Part shown: in pieces, positions 1-7,974 of the stretch
Layout: each line of letters starts with the position of its first letter
Position numbering within the stretch: position 1 is the first letter of the stretch
DNA from: Flavobacteriales bacterium UBA958
GTDB lineage: Bacteria; Bacteroidota; Bacteroidia; Flavobacteriales_D; Crocinitomicaceae
NCBI GenBank assembly: GCA_002293045.1
Contig: DBCM01000064.1
Coordinates: 1 to 21,872, forward strand
Reading direction: 5' to 3'
Length of the DNA: 21,872 nucleotides
Notes under the pieces: generated by a model
What the model was told of the DNA's origin: nothing
The model's database searches: none
The model's input: the letters and a program-made list of their open reading frames with translations, nothing else
Made by a program: the position numbers and the translations under genes

Positions 1-1416
1 TTTACCTATTTTGACCCGATCAAGAAGAACCACTACCTCCTCGCAATTGACCAAGGGATGAAGGAATATTGCATGAGTTGTGCAGTGAACGAACCTTGGG
101 AGGAAGACCTCAACGGACAACCCATGGATCCAGGTCCCGCAGCCACCTATGGGTTCAATAAGGAGGGAAGTTTATATTACTATGGGTCTCGCGATAACAT
201 CTATGAATATGATTTAAACCTACAAAAAAACCGTTGTTTAACCTTGGATTTGAACAATACGGATTGGGAATGGATAAAATGGAATTCCGATTCAATAAAT
301 ATCTCGTGGAATAGCGGCTATTTTCAAGCGAGAAATCGCACCACTAAAAAAGTATCTATTTTTACCGCATCGCCTTCATTTTTACTTCAACTCGTGGATC
401 GAGGAGATTTCAAACTACTGTCGTTCACTCAAGCCAAAGATACTTCTGTGTATGTGTTGCGCAGAATGCGGGTCGATCAATTTCCGGATATAGAGGTTGG
501 TGGAAATGTTAGTGTATTCAAACGAGTTTCATGGGCTAACCCACAGCAATCAGAGTACCTCTGGCCAAGCGCTGAATTAATCCGTTGGAAAAGCTATCAA
601 GGATTTGATTTAGAAGGAATTGTTTACAAACCCGAGAATTATAACCCGGCGAAAAAATATCCACTCTTGGTGTATTACTATGAATTGAACGGAGATAACT
701 TACATAGTTATCGTGGCCCCGCACCGACAGCAAGCACCATTAATCCAACAGAGTATGCGTCTGCAGGGTATTTAGTATTCATACCGGATATTCGGTATAA
801 ACCAGGGTATCCAGCCAAAGGAGCTTATGATTGCATTATGAGTGGAACCGATTACATGCTTAAAAATTATTCGATTGATTCTACACGCATGGGCTTGCAA
901 GGTCAAAGCTGGGGAGGCTATCAAACCGCCCAACTCATTACAATGACAAACCGATACAAGGCGGCAATGGCCGGAGCACCTGTAAGTAATATGATCTCCG
1001 CTTACGGTGGGATGCGTTGGGGGAGTGGGTTAAATCGGCAGTTTCAGTATGAATCGAGCCAAAGTAGAATTGGGGCAACCCTCTGGGAACGCCCTGACCT
1101 GTACATCGAAAACTCGCCAATTTTCCATTTGCCAAAGGTCAATACACCCCTACTAGTAATGGCTAATGATAAGGATGGTGCTGTGCCGTGGTATCAAGGC
1201 ATTGAGTTGTATACAGGACTTCGCAGGTTGGGAAAACCGTGTTGGATGTTAAACTATAACGACGATGACCATAACCTAACGCGCTTACCCAATAAAATGG
1301 ATTTAAGCATCCGCATGCGTCAATTTTTTGATTTTTACTTGAATAATGGCCCACAACCCTTGTGGATGAAAGAAGGAATTGAAGCGCGAGAAAAAGGAAA
1401 AGAATTTAAGTATTAA
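1..1416 (+). CDS. S9-family prolyl oligopeptidase-type serine peptidase, C-terminal part (5' end outside window)
   Basis: The reading frame is open from the first base, so this is the C-terminal 471 codons of a larger protein; the ATG at 58 is internal. The last 270 or so residues form the alpha/beta-hydrolase peptidase domain of family S9 (prolyl oligopeptidase / dipeptidyl peptidase type). The serine nucleophile lies in GQSWGGY (Ser codon 907-909), the catalytic Asp in DGAVP (Asp codon 1174-1176) and the His in DDDHNL (His codon 1270-1272), so the triad is complete. The part before about position 570 would be the end of the beta-propeller that gates the active site. The tail, with PLWMKEG and KGKEF, resembles the large (about 900 residue) S9 peptidases of Bacteroidota. 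These are usually exported; the signal peptide would be outside the window. Substrate unknown. The aldehyde dehydrogenase gene follows after 18 nt and may be co-transcribed. Confidence 0.93.
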   Translation, partial: FTYFDPIKKNHYLLAIDQGMKEYCMSCAVNEPWEEDLNGQPMDPGPAATYGFNKEGSLYYYGSRDNIYEYDLNLQKNRCLTLDLNNTDWEWIKWNSDSINISWNSGYFQARNRTTKKVSIFTASPSFLLQLVDRGDFKLLSFTQAKDTSVYVLRRMRVDQFPDIEVGGNVSVFKRVSWANPQQSEYLWPSAELIRWKSYQGFDLEGIVYKPENYNPAKKYPLLVYYYELNGDNLHSYRGPAPTASTINPTEYASAGYLVFIPDIRYKPGYPAKGAYDCIMSGTDYMLKNYSIDSTRMGLQGQSWGGYQTAQLITMTNRYKAAMAGAPVSNMISAYGGMRWGSGLNRQFQYESSQSRIGATLWERPDLYIENSPIFHLPKVNTPLLVMANDKDGAVPWYQGIELYTGLRRLGKPCWMLNYNDDDHNLTRLPNKMDLSIRMRQFFDFYLNNGPQPLWMKEGIEAREKGKEFKY

Positions 1417-1434
1417 CGGATAATAACAACCATT

Positions 1435-2880
1435 ATGGAATACCTAAAGAACTTTATCAACGGCGCGTATCATGCGCCAGTTTCTGGACAATATTTGGAC
1501 AATGTAAACCCAGCAACCGGGGAAGTTTATTCGCAAATTCCCCGATCAGGAGCGGATGATCTAACGATGGCCGTAAATGCCGCTGAAGTTGCTTTCCCTA
1601 TATGGTCTGGGATGTCCGTGAATGAACGAAGTGCGATTTTACTGCGTTTAGCCGCAGGCATTGAAGCGCGCATGGATGAATTTGTTGTGGCAGAATCTCG
1701 GGATAATGGTAAACCTGAAAAGTTAGCAGCACATGTAGATATCCCGAGGGCGGTCTCGAATTTTCACTTCTTTGCCACCGCAATAGAACATTTTTCTTCG
1801 GAGTCACATTACATGGAAAAGCTTGGGATTAATTTCACAACCCGTCGCCCGATAGGAATTGTAGGGTGTATTTCACCGTGGAACCTGCCCCTCTATTTAT
1901 TTTCTTGGAAAATTGCTCCAGCATTAGCAGCAGGGAATTGTGTGATCGCTAAACCCAGTGAGATTACGCCTTATACTGCATCTTTGCTTGGAAACATCGC
2001 TAATGAAGCGGGCATGCCTGCGGGGGTATTAAATATCTTGCACGGCACCGGCCCGGAGATTGGGAATGAAATGGTGGCTCACCAAAAAATCAAGGCAATT
2101 TCTTTTACCGGTGGAACCGCTACAGGTCAACACATTGCTCGCGTTGCCGCACCCATGTTTAAAAAACTTAGCCTCGAATTAGGTGGAAAAAATCCAACCA
2201 TTGTTTTTCCGGATGTGGACATAAAACAGACCGTGAAAGAAATCTTCAGGTCATCCTTTTCTAACCAAGGTCAAATCTGCTTGTGCGGATCAAGAATTTT
2301 TGTGCATCAAGATATTTATGAGGCCTTTAAAACCTCCTTTGTGGATTGGGTAGCTTCCGCGAACGTAAGCTATCCCGCAGATCCTAATGCACAAATCGGT
2401 GCCGTTGTTTCTAAGGGGCATATGGAGAAAATCCTCGGATATATCGAATTAGCTAAGGAAGAAGGAGGACGAGTGTTAACTGGTGGCGTACGTGTTCACT
2501 TGGAAGCACCCTATCAGGATGGGTACTACCTTGCACCAACCGTTATCGAAGGGCTTTCCAATTCCTGTAGAACAAATCAAGAAGAAATTTTTGGTCCGGT
2601 AGTCACGATAATGCCCTTTGCGGAGGAGTCGGAAGTTCTTGCCATGGCAAATGATACTAAATATGGCTTGGCAGCCTCGGTGTGGACCAAAGACTTAAAT
2701 GTGGCGCATCGCATGGCTGATCGCTTAGAAATGGGGATTGTTTGGGTGAATTCTTGGTTGATTCGCGACCTTAGAACTCCTTTTGGTGGCATGAAAGATT
2801 CTGGCGTGGGTAGGGAAGGAGGATGGGAAGCACTCCGGTTTTTTACTGAACCCAAAAATATATTTATTAAGTACGAATAA
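1435..2880 (+). CDS. Aldehyde dehydrogenase, ALDH8A1 / 2-aminomuconate-semialdehyde dehydrogenase type
   Basis: A 481-residue NAD(P)-dependent aldehyde dehydrogenase of normal family length, cytosolic (no signal peptide). Visible active-site elements are the oxyanion Asn150 in SPWNLP, Lys173 in AKPSE, the coenzyme loop FTGGTATG (224-231), the general base Glu248 in LELGGK and the nucleophile Cys282 in GQICLCGS. Several stretches closely match animal ALDH8A1 and bacterial 2-aminomuconic or 2-hydroxymuconic semialdehyde dehydrogenases: DIPRAVSNF near 102-110, the double-Cys ICLCGSRIF, and NSWLIRDL with PFGGMKDSG near the C terminus. Arg105 in the first stretch could be the substrate-carboxylate contact described for that group. 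This suggests oxidation of a muconate-type semialdehyde, as in kynurenine or aromatic breakdown. No other gene of such a pathway is in the window, so the substrate is inferred from similarity only. ATG start; no Shine-Dalgarno sequence seen. Confidence 0.93.
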   Translation: MEYLKNFINGAYHAPVSGQYLDNVNPATGEVYSQIPRSGADDLTMAVNAAEVAFPIWSGMSVNERSAILLRLAAGIEARMDEFVVAESRDNGKPEKLAAHVDIPRAVSNFHFFATAIEHFSSESHYMEKLGINFTTRRPIGIVGCISPWNLPLYLFSWKIAPALAAGNCVIAKPSEITPYTASLLGNIANEAGMPAGVLNILHGTGPEIGNEMVAHQKIKAISFTGGTATGQHIARVAAPMFKKLSLELGGKNPTIVFPDVDIKQTVKEIFRSSFSNQGQICLCGSRIFVHQDIYEAFKTSFVDWVASANVSYPADPNAQIGAVVSKGHMEKILGYIELAKEEGGRVLTGGVRVHLEAPYQDGYYLAPTVIEGLSNSCRTNQEEIFGPVVTIMPFAEESEVLAMANDTKYGLAASVWTKDLNVAHRMADRLEMGIVWVNSWLIRDLRTPFGGMKDSGVGREGGWEALRFFTEPKNIFIKYE

Positions 2881-2895
2881 GGAACGTACCTTGAA

Positions 2896-3132
2896 TTAAT
2901 CCTCAACGGAAATCACAGAGGTGACCTCAGGAACCGCTTTTTTTATGGTTTCTTCGATTCCACCGCGCAAGGTGGATTGTTTCATGGAACAGTCCTTACA
3001 CGAACCCGTCAAGCGAACCTTTACAATGTGGTCCGAAGTTACTTCCACCAATTCAACATCACCACCGTCATCATTCAGAAACGGTCGAATTAATGAAATG
3101 GCGGAGCTTACTCTTTGTTCGATGCTTTCCAT
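2896..3132 (-). CDS. Stand-alone NifU C-terminal (Nfu) domain, Fe-S cluster scaffold/carrier
   Basis: A 78-residue protein consisting only of the NifU C-terminal domain. The N-terminal helix and the DGGDVELVEV stretch (22-31) are typical, followed by the Fe-S ligating CxxC as GSCKDCS (Cys45 and Cys48) and a TLRGGIEETI helix. In the family, two such domains share a 4Fe-4S cluster through the CxxC and pass it to client proteins. It starts 9 nt downstream of mrp on the same strand, so the two are almost surely co-transcribed, fitting a joint role in Fe-S assembly. It converges with the aldehyde dehydrogenase gene, with 15 nt between stop codons. The opposite-strand frame over it is a shadow. The domain call is safe; the clients are unknown. 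Confidence 0.92.
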   Translation of the reverse strand: MESIEQRVSSAISLIRPFLNDDGGDVELVEVTSDHIVKVRLTGSCKDCSMKQSTLRGGIEETIKKAVPEVTSVISVED

Positions 3133-3141
3133 AGTAACTGC

Positions 3142-4203
3142 TTATTTTTTTATTGCGTTTAGCCGTGTTGTAAAAGTATGAACTAATTCCTCAAATGCCA
3201 ATCCAATGGAGGAACCTTTCTGAAGTACAGCAGGGCGTCCCACATCTCCCGCTTCTCGGATGCTTTGAACCAATGGAATGGCACCAAGAAACTCAATTCC
3301 CATCCCATTTGCTAAATTCTTTGCGCCGTCTCTTCCGAAAATGTAGTATTTGTTTTCGGGCAATTCTTCAGGCGTAAACCATGCCATATTTTCAACGATG
3401 CCAACAATGGGCACGTTAAGTCCATCCACCCTGAACATGTTGATGCCTCGGCGTGCATCAGCAAGTGCCACTTCTTGCGGAGTGCTTATGATTACAACAC
3501 CGTCTAAGGGTAAGGTTTGTAACAACGATAAATGGATGTCTCCGGTGCCTGGAGGTAAATCAATCAACAAATAATCCAATGTTCCCCAATTCCCCTCCGT
3601 AATCAACTGAGTGAGGGCCTTAGATGCCATAGGTCCTCTCCATACCACAGCATTTTCTTGGTCTGTGAAAAAACCGATCGATAAGAGTTTAACATTATAG
3701 TTCACCACCGGCTCTATCATGGATTTCCCATTGACCTCTACCATTGTGGGACGGTGACCAACCACGTCGAACATCGTCGGCATGCTTGGGCCATAAATGT
3801 CCGCATCAATTAATCCAACCGTGAACCCTGCTTGAGCTAATCCCACGGCTAAGTTGGCAGTTAAGGTAGATTTTCCAACCCCTCCTTTCCCAGAAGCAAT
3901 CGCCACCACATGAGTAACGTCAGGAAGCACACTACGCCTACCTTTACGCTCAACACCAGAAATTGCTCGAACCTCACATTCAATGGTTATTCCCTCCCCA
4001 AATTCTTTGCTTAATCTAAATCTAACCGCTTCTTCCATGCGTTTTCTGGCATGTAGGGCTGGGTTAACACTGTTTACTTGAACGAATATGCGCGTTTCAT
4101 CGATTTCAATGTCTCCAAGTAAATTAGCGCTAACAATGTCTTGTTTGGAATCGGGGTCTGGTATGTTTGCTAATGCGTTTAATACGGCTTCTCTTGAAAT
4201 CAA
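3142..4203 (-). CDS. mrp: Mrp/ApbC family Fe-S cluster carrier ATPase (TTG start)
   Basis: A 353-residue P-loop ATPase of the Mrp/ApbC/NBP35 family. An N-terminal MIP18/DUF59-like domain (about 3-80) is followed by the deviant Walker A SGKGGVGKST (104-113), LIDADIYGPSMP (131-142) and the switch segment LIDLPPGTGD (213-222). The family carries Fe-S clusters to apo-proteins and usually binds the cluster through a CxxC near the C terminus. Here the segment after VENMAWF (270-276) has no cysteine, and the whole protein has a single Cys (Cys76). The frame is closed by TAA three codons upstream and contains no ATG before residue 56, which lies inside the DUF59-like domain. The start is therefore TTG at 4203-4201, overlapping the upstream stop as TTGA, which suggests translational coupling. 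The nfu gene follows. Family assignment is firm; loss of cluster binding is inferred. Confidence 0.95.
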   Translation of the reverse strand: MISREAVLNALANIPDPDSKQDIVSANLLGDIEIDETRIFVQVNSVNPALHARKRMEEAVRFRLSKEFGEGITIECEVRAISGVERKGRRSVLPDVTHVVAIASGKGGVGKSTLTANLAVGLAQAGFTVGLIDADIYGPSMPTMFDVVGHRPTMVEVNGKSMIEPVVNYNVKLLSIGFFTDQENAVVWRGPMASKALTQLITEGNWGTLDYLLIDLPPGTGDIHLSLLQTLPLDGVVIISTPQEVALADARRGINMFRVDGLNVPIVGIVENMAWFTPEELPENKYYIFGRDGAKNLANGMGIEFLGAIPLVQSIREAGDVGRPAVLQKGSSIGLAFEELVHTFTTRLNAIKK

Positions 4204-4745
4204 TTGGATTTAATTTTAAAGGATTTTACTGACTTTTTCATAAGATCAATGACGATTTTACTATCACCGCTTGCCTTGTTTTTTATTTCGTAATAATAAT
4301 CACCTAAGTTGATTAAACTGTAGATGTGATAAGACACGTGTTTATATTTAGGGACATTAATGTGTTTAATTAATTGCCGTTTATAAATAATGCAATCCTC
4401 CTCATCGGAGATAATCGTTACCTTGAAAACATCGTCCTCTTGAAGTGATTTTCGAAACTCCGCTAACTTACTCGCGTTATCCCCCCAATCTTCAATAAAC
4501 AGTTGGAAGTTTGGTCCAGCCATGACTTTCCATTTGAATTCTTCCTCATGTTCAATTGTAGTTTGAAAGGATGCTCCAATTCCAGCCGTTTCATCGGGAA
4601 TAAATAAGGTGGCATTCAAGTCGTATGGACTCAAATCAACAACTTTGAATTGATAATAATCCTCAGCATTCGTTTGCTTATTCTCCTTGTTGTTGCATGA
4701 CAACAACAATCCAAGAAAAATAAGAACAAGAAAATTCAGTTTCAT
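4200..4745 (-). CDS. Small predicted lipoprotein of unknown function
   Basis: A 181-residue protein that I do not recognise. The N terminus is a clear lipoprotein signal: MKLN, a hydrophobic run of about 12 residues, then the lipobox LLLSC with the acylated Cys at position 17, followed by a polar Asn/Lys/Glu stretch. The mature part is mixed alpha/beta in appearance, rich in charged and aromatic residues, with no recognisable catalytic motif. Two features stand out: EEDCII near the middle and a Tyr-rich stretch (LGDYYYEI) near the C terminus. It should be anchored in the inner or outer membrane facing the periplasm. It is the first gene of the minus-strand unit, and its TGA stop overlaps the TTG start of mrp. 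That could couple expression, though nothing in the protein points to Fe-S work. The ATG at 4745-4743 is chosen because it gives the full signal peptide. Confidence 0.8.
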   Translation of the reverse strand: MKLNFLVLIFLGLLLSCNNKENKQTNAEDYYQFKVVDLSPYDLNATLFIPDETAGIGASFQTTIEHEEEFKWKVMAGPNFQLFIEDWGDNASKLAEFRKSLQEDDVFKVTIISDEEDCIIYKRQLIKHINVPKYKHVSYHIYSLINLGDYYYEIKNKASGDSKIVIDLMKKSVKSFKIKSN

Positions 4746-4764
4746 GAGGTGAATTATATGTCAG

Positions 4765-4792
4765 CGAAGATATATACTTTTGAATAAAACAA
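4765..4792 (-). promoter_or_regulatory. Candidate Bacteroidota-type promoter for the lipoprotein-mrp-nfu unit
   Basis: On the minus strand, TTG at 4792-4790 is followed after 17 nt by TATCTTCG (4772-4765), one mismatch from the -7 consensus TAnnTTTG. The spacing fits the 17-23 nt reported for the group. Transcription would begin near 4758, about a dozen bases before the ATG at 4745. Only motif and position support it. Confidence 0.3.
4775..4782 (+). promoter_or_regulatory. Candidate -7 element (TACTTTTG) for the DUF423 gene
   Basis: TACTTTTG is an exact match to the Bacteroidota -7 consensus TAnnTTTG. It lies in the 51-bp divergent intergenic region, 14 nt before the ATG at 4797. No good TTG -33 element is seen at the usual distance. 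If used, the 5' leader would be only about 8 nt, close to leaderless. Confidence 0.4.
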
Positions 4793-4796
4793 GAGA

Positions 4797-5186
4797 ATGA
4801 ATCGAAAGTTGACGCTTATTGCCCTTATAATTTTTTCCCTTTCCATCGCCTTGGGCGCTTTCGGTGCCCACGCGCTGAAGGAGATTGTTTCCGCGAAGTG
4901 GCAGCTTGCCTTTGAAACAGCGGTGAAATATCAAATGTATGGAGCGCTTTTACTTTTAATCCTTTCCTTCCAGCCAACGTTTCATCGGCCCCAATTTAAA
5001 CGATGGATTGCGCTCTTCATAGTTGGATTAGCCTGCTTCTCTAGTTCCATTTATGGACTTGTTGCCGCCGAAATTACGCATGCTAAGCTTACATTTCTTG
5101 GCCCAATCACACCCCTAGGAGGTTTACTGATGATCAGTTCTGTCTTGGCGATAGGAATTAAGTATGCTACAAATAAAGCTGATTAG
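4797..5186 (+). CDS. DUF423 (YgdD-like) small integral membrane protein
   Basis: A 129-residue protein with four hydrophobic segments (about 5-25, 44-60, 69-90 and 102-122), matching the DUF423/YgdD family in length and layout. The family signature, a small-residue run followed by Gly-Ala-His, is present as ALGAFGAHALK near residues 18-28 at the end of the first segment. A second Gly/Pro-rich loop, GPITPLGG, precedes the last segment. It should sit in the inner membrane; its molecular function is not established for the family. It starts just after the divergent region shared with the lipoprotein gene and ends 57 nt before sucA on the same strand. It may be the first gene of the long plus-strand unit or a separate transcript. 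Confidence 0.9.
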   Translation: MNRKLTLIALIIFSLSIALGAFGAHALKEIVSAKWQLAFETAVKYQMYGALLLLILSFQPTFHRPQFKRWIALFIVGLACFSSSIYGLVAAEITHAKLTFLGPITPLGGLLMISSVLAIGIKYATNKAD

Positions 5187-5209
5187 TAGGCGAATTCCTT
5201 GTAATTTGA

Positions 5210-5217
5210 TACCTTTG
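5210..5217 (+). promoter_or_regulatory. Candidate -7 element (TACCTTTG) upstream of sucA
   Basis: TACCTTTG matches the Bacteroidota -7 consensus TAnnTTTG exactly and lies 26 nt before the sucA ATG, in the only gap longer than 13 nt on the plus strand between 4797 and 20868. The TTG at 5199-5201 is too close to be a normal -33 element and no better one is visible, so the call rests on the -7 element and position. Confidence 0.45.
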
Positions 5218-5233
5218 CAAACGACTAAAATCC

Positions 5234-5237
5234 GGAG
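5234..5237 (+). promoter_or_regulatory. Shine-Dalgarno-like GGAG before sucA
   Basis: GGAG ends 6 nt before the ATG at 5244, a normal spacing. It is notable because most genes in this window have no Shine-Dalgarno sequence, and it supports the chosen sucA start. Confidence 0.5.
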
Positions 5238-5243
5238 CTAAAG

Positions 5244-7970
5244 ATGGACAAAATTTCATATGTGGGGAACGCTGATGTAAATGCCATTGAGCATCTCTAT
5301 AACCAATACAAACAAGACCCAACCAATGTTGATTTAAGTTGGCAAAAGTTCTTTGAGGGCTTTGAATTTGCACAAACTGATTTCTCAGCTGCCGGCGGTA
5401 TCCCTGAGAATTTCCAAAAAGAATTTAATGTAATTAATCTCATAAATGCCTACCGAACCCGAGGTCATTTGTTCACCAAAACAAATCCCGTTCGGGAACG
5501 TAGAAAATATTTACCAACCTTAGAAATAGAGAATTTTGGATTAGCTCAAGCCGATTTGACCCTGATTTTCCAAGCTGGGGAGGCCATTGGTATTGGTCCG
5601 GCAACACTAAACGAGATCATTCAACACCTCGAATTAACCTATTGCCAATCCATTGGTATTGAATTTATTTATATGCGTCATCCCGAGCGTCTTGCCTGGA
5701 TGAAAAACCGCATTGAATTAAAAAATAGACCCGTCCTCGATGTTACACGAAAACTCAAGATTTTTGAAAAACTTACACAAGCCTCAGCGTTTGAATCGTT
5801 CTTAGGCAAAAAGTTTGTGGGGCAAAAACGGTTCTCAATCGAAGGAGGAGAGGCATTAATTCCCGCCCTTGACACCCTGATTCACAAAGGTTCCGAAGCA
5901 GGCATATCTTATTTTGTTATGGGAATGGCGCACCGTGGCCGCCTAAATACCTTGGCCAATGTTTTTAATAAAAAGCCGAGTGATATTTTCTCAGAATTCG
6001 AAGGAAAAGAGTTTGAGTTTGATATGTACTTTGATGGAGATGTAAAGTATCATCAAGGGTTTACCTCGCACATTACCCTAGACAACGGACAAGAACTTGG
6101 CCTAACCCTAGCACCCAATCCTTCGCATCTCGAGGCGGTAGATACCGTGGTTGAGGGCATTGCTCGAGCGAAAATCGACCATGTGTTGCACAGCGAGGAT
6201 AAGATATGTCCCGTTTTAATTCACGGAGATGCTGCCATTGCAGGACAAGGAATTGTATATGAAACCATACAAATGGCCCAATTAGATGGATATCGAGTTG
6301 GAGGCACCATACATATTGTGGTAAACAATCAAGTGGGCTTTACTACGAACTACTTGGATGGTAGGTCTTCTACCTATTGTACCGATGTGGCTAAAACTAC
6401 ACTCTCTCCGGTTTTTCATGTGAATGGAGATGATGTAGAGGCGGTTGTTCAGGCGATGGAAATCGCGGTGGCGTATCGCCAAGAATTCAAGCGTGATATC
6501 TTTATCGACTTATTGTGCTACAGAAAGTATGGACACAACGAAGGGGATGAGCCTAAGTTTACGCAGCCTACTCTTTATGACATCATCATGAAGCACCCAA
6601 ATCCTAAAGTGATTTATCAACGTCAGTTAGAGGAGGAAGGGGTCTTGACGCAAGAAACAGCAAAACACATCGAAGAAGAATATAATCAATTCCTAGAATC
6701 TGAATTTGAAATTGCCCGCAAAAACGACAAGGCTCAAGTTTTTGATTTTTTAAGTGCAACATGGGAAGGTTTCCGGCACGGGAAAGCTGAAGATTTTGAG
6801 AAATCCCCTGAAACTGGCGTTGCAAAAGAAGTGCTGCTAGCATTGGGAAGAAAGCTAGCCACCCTTCCTGCGGACAAGAAGTATTTTAGGAAAATTTCAA
6901 AAATCTATGAAGACCGTCTGAACGCAATTGAAAACAATAGGTTAGATTGGGGTACTGCTGAAATGTTAGCCTATGCGACGCTCTTGAATGAAGGACACAG
7001 CGTTAGGCTTTCTGGGCAAGACGTTGAACGCGGCACCTTTTCCCACCGACATGCCGTGGTAAAAACAGAGGATACCGAGGAGGAAATTGAACCGCTGAAT
7101 CTTTTAAGTGGGCATCAAGCGAAGTTTTATGCCTATAACTCCCTGCTTTCAGAATATGGAGTGCTCGGCTTTGAATATGGATATTCCTTAGCTCACCCAT
7201 CCGGTTTAACCATCTGGGAAGCCCAATTTGGAGACTTTTTCAACGGGGCTCAGATTATGATTGATCAGTTTATCTCCGCAGGAGAAGATAAGTGGGCAAC
7301 TCAATCTGGGTTAATGATGCTGCTTCCGCATGGATATGAAGGGCAAGGCGCCGAACATTCCAGTGCAAGACTTGAACGGTTTTTACAGCAATGTGCGGAT
7401 TTGAATATGCAAATTGTGAATACCTCAACACCAGCCAACCATTTTCATGTGATCAGACGTCAATTAAAACGTGATTTTAGAAAACCATTGGTGGTATTCT
7501 CTCCGAAAATGTTATTGCGTTATCCAGATGCCACATCTACCTTGGAAGAAATGGAAAAAGGGAGCTTCTACGAAGTATTAGATGACACAGGGGTGGATGT
7601 AAATCATGTGGATACCGTGGTCCTATGTTCTGGAAAGTTTTATTATGAAATGAAAGTAAAGGCGAAGGAATTAGGTGTTCAAAACATGGCCTTTGTTCGT
7701 GTAGAACAATTATATCCGCTGCCAGAGAAACAAATCAATGAGATCGTTGGGAAATATAGTCCAAACCACGTGATTTGGGCCCAAGAAGAACCGGCGAACA
7801 TGGGTGCTTGGACCTACATGGCGATGAATCTTAGGGCATTGAACTTAATAGGGATTCATAGAGGAGCAAGTGCCGCCCCTGCTGAAGGGTCCAAAAAATT
7901 GCATGAAAAACGCCTAGCAAACCTTTACGATTCGCTATTTGCTTATGCTAAATTAACAGTTGAAAAATAA
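5244..7970 (+). CDS. sucA: 2-oxoglutarate dehydrogenase E1 component
   Basis: A 908-residue thiamine-diphosphate enzyme (E. coli SucA is 933) that decarboxylates 2-oxoglutarate and succinylates the lipoyl arm of E2 in the citric acid cycle. The N-terminal helix ([12 protein letters not shown], about 15-26) is the usual E1 peripheral element. Active-site motifs are present: GMAHRGRLN with His230, DVKYHQGF with His270, NPSHLEAV near 292-299, the cofactor-binding [10 protein letters not shown] near 327-336, and NNQVGFTT. The transketolase-like pyrimidine domain has [23 protein letters not shown] and [10 protein letters not shown]. The C terminus carries the [14 protein letters not shown] stretch. 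GGAG and a -7-like element lie upstream, and sucB follows after 4 nt. No E3 (lipoamide dehydrogenase) gene is in the window. Confidence 0.98.
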   Translation: MDKISYVGNADVNAIEHLYNQYKQDPTNVDLSWQKFFEGFEFAQTDFSAAGGIPENFQKEFNVINLINAYRTRGHLFTKTNPVRERRKYLPTLEIENFGLAQADLTLIFQAGEAIGIGPATLNEIIQHLELTYCQSIGIEFIYMRHPERLAWMKNRIELKNRPVLDVTRKLKIFEKLTQASAFESFLGKKFVGQKRFSIEGGEALIPALDTLIHKGSEAGISYFVMGMAHRGRLNTLANVFNKKPSDIFSEFEGKEFEFDMYFDGDVKYHQGFTSHITLDNGQELGLTLAPNPSHLEAVDTVVEGIARAKIDHVLHSEDKICPVLIHGDAAIAGQGIVYETIQMAQLDGYRVGGTIHIVVNNQVGFTTNYLDGRSSTYCTDVAKTTLSPVFHVNGDDVEAVVQAMEIAVAYRQEFKRDIFIDLLCYRKYGHNEGDEPKFTQPTLYDIIMKHPNPKVIYQRQLEEEGVLTQETAKHIEEEYNQFLESEFEIARKNDKAQVFDFLSATWEGFRHGKAEDFEKSPETGVAKEVLLALGRKLATLPADKKYFRKISKIYEDRLNAIENNRLDWGTAEMLAYATLLNEGHSVRLSGQDVERGTFSHRHAVVKTEDTEEEIEPLNLLSGHQAKFYAYNSLLSEYGVLGFEYGYSLAHPSGLTIWEAQFGDFFNGAQIMIDQFISAGEDKWATQSGLMMLLPHGYEGQGAEHSSARLERFLQQCADLNMQIVNTSTPANHFHVIRRQLKRDFRKPLVVFSPKMLLRYPDATSTLEEMEKGSFYEVLDDTGVDVNHVDTVVLCSGKFYYEMKVKAKELGVQNMAFVRVEQLYPLPEKQINEIVGKYSPNHVIWAQEEPANMGAWTYMAMNLRALNLIGIHRGASAAPAEGSKKLHEKRLANLYDSLFAYAKLTVEK

Positions 7971-7974
7971 AATT

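Noticed and set aside
1419..1438. ATAAT / ATTAT inverted repeat around the aldehyde dehydrogenase start
   Set aside because: It is a stem of five A-T pairs only, too weak to call a regulatory hairpin.
2871..2889. GTACG / CGTAC inverted repeat between the aldehyde dehydrogenase and nfu genes as a terminator
   Set aside because: The stem is 5 bp and no T-run follows on either strand.
2577..2906. Minus-strand open frame of 109 codons antisense to the aldehyde dehydrogenase
   Set aside because: It is opposite a conserved gene and has no family likeness; the sense strand explains the sequence.
2921..3181. Plus-strand open frame over the nfu gene
   Set aside because: It is antisense to a clear NifU C-terminal domain and has no recognisable features.
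7960..7974. TTG at 7960 as an earlier sucB start
   Set aside because: It overlaps the sucA stop region and adds MKNKI before a standard E2 N terminus. The ATG at 7975 gives the normal lipoyl-domain start.
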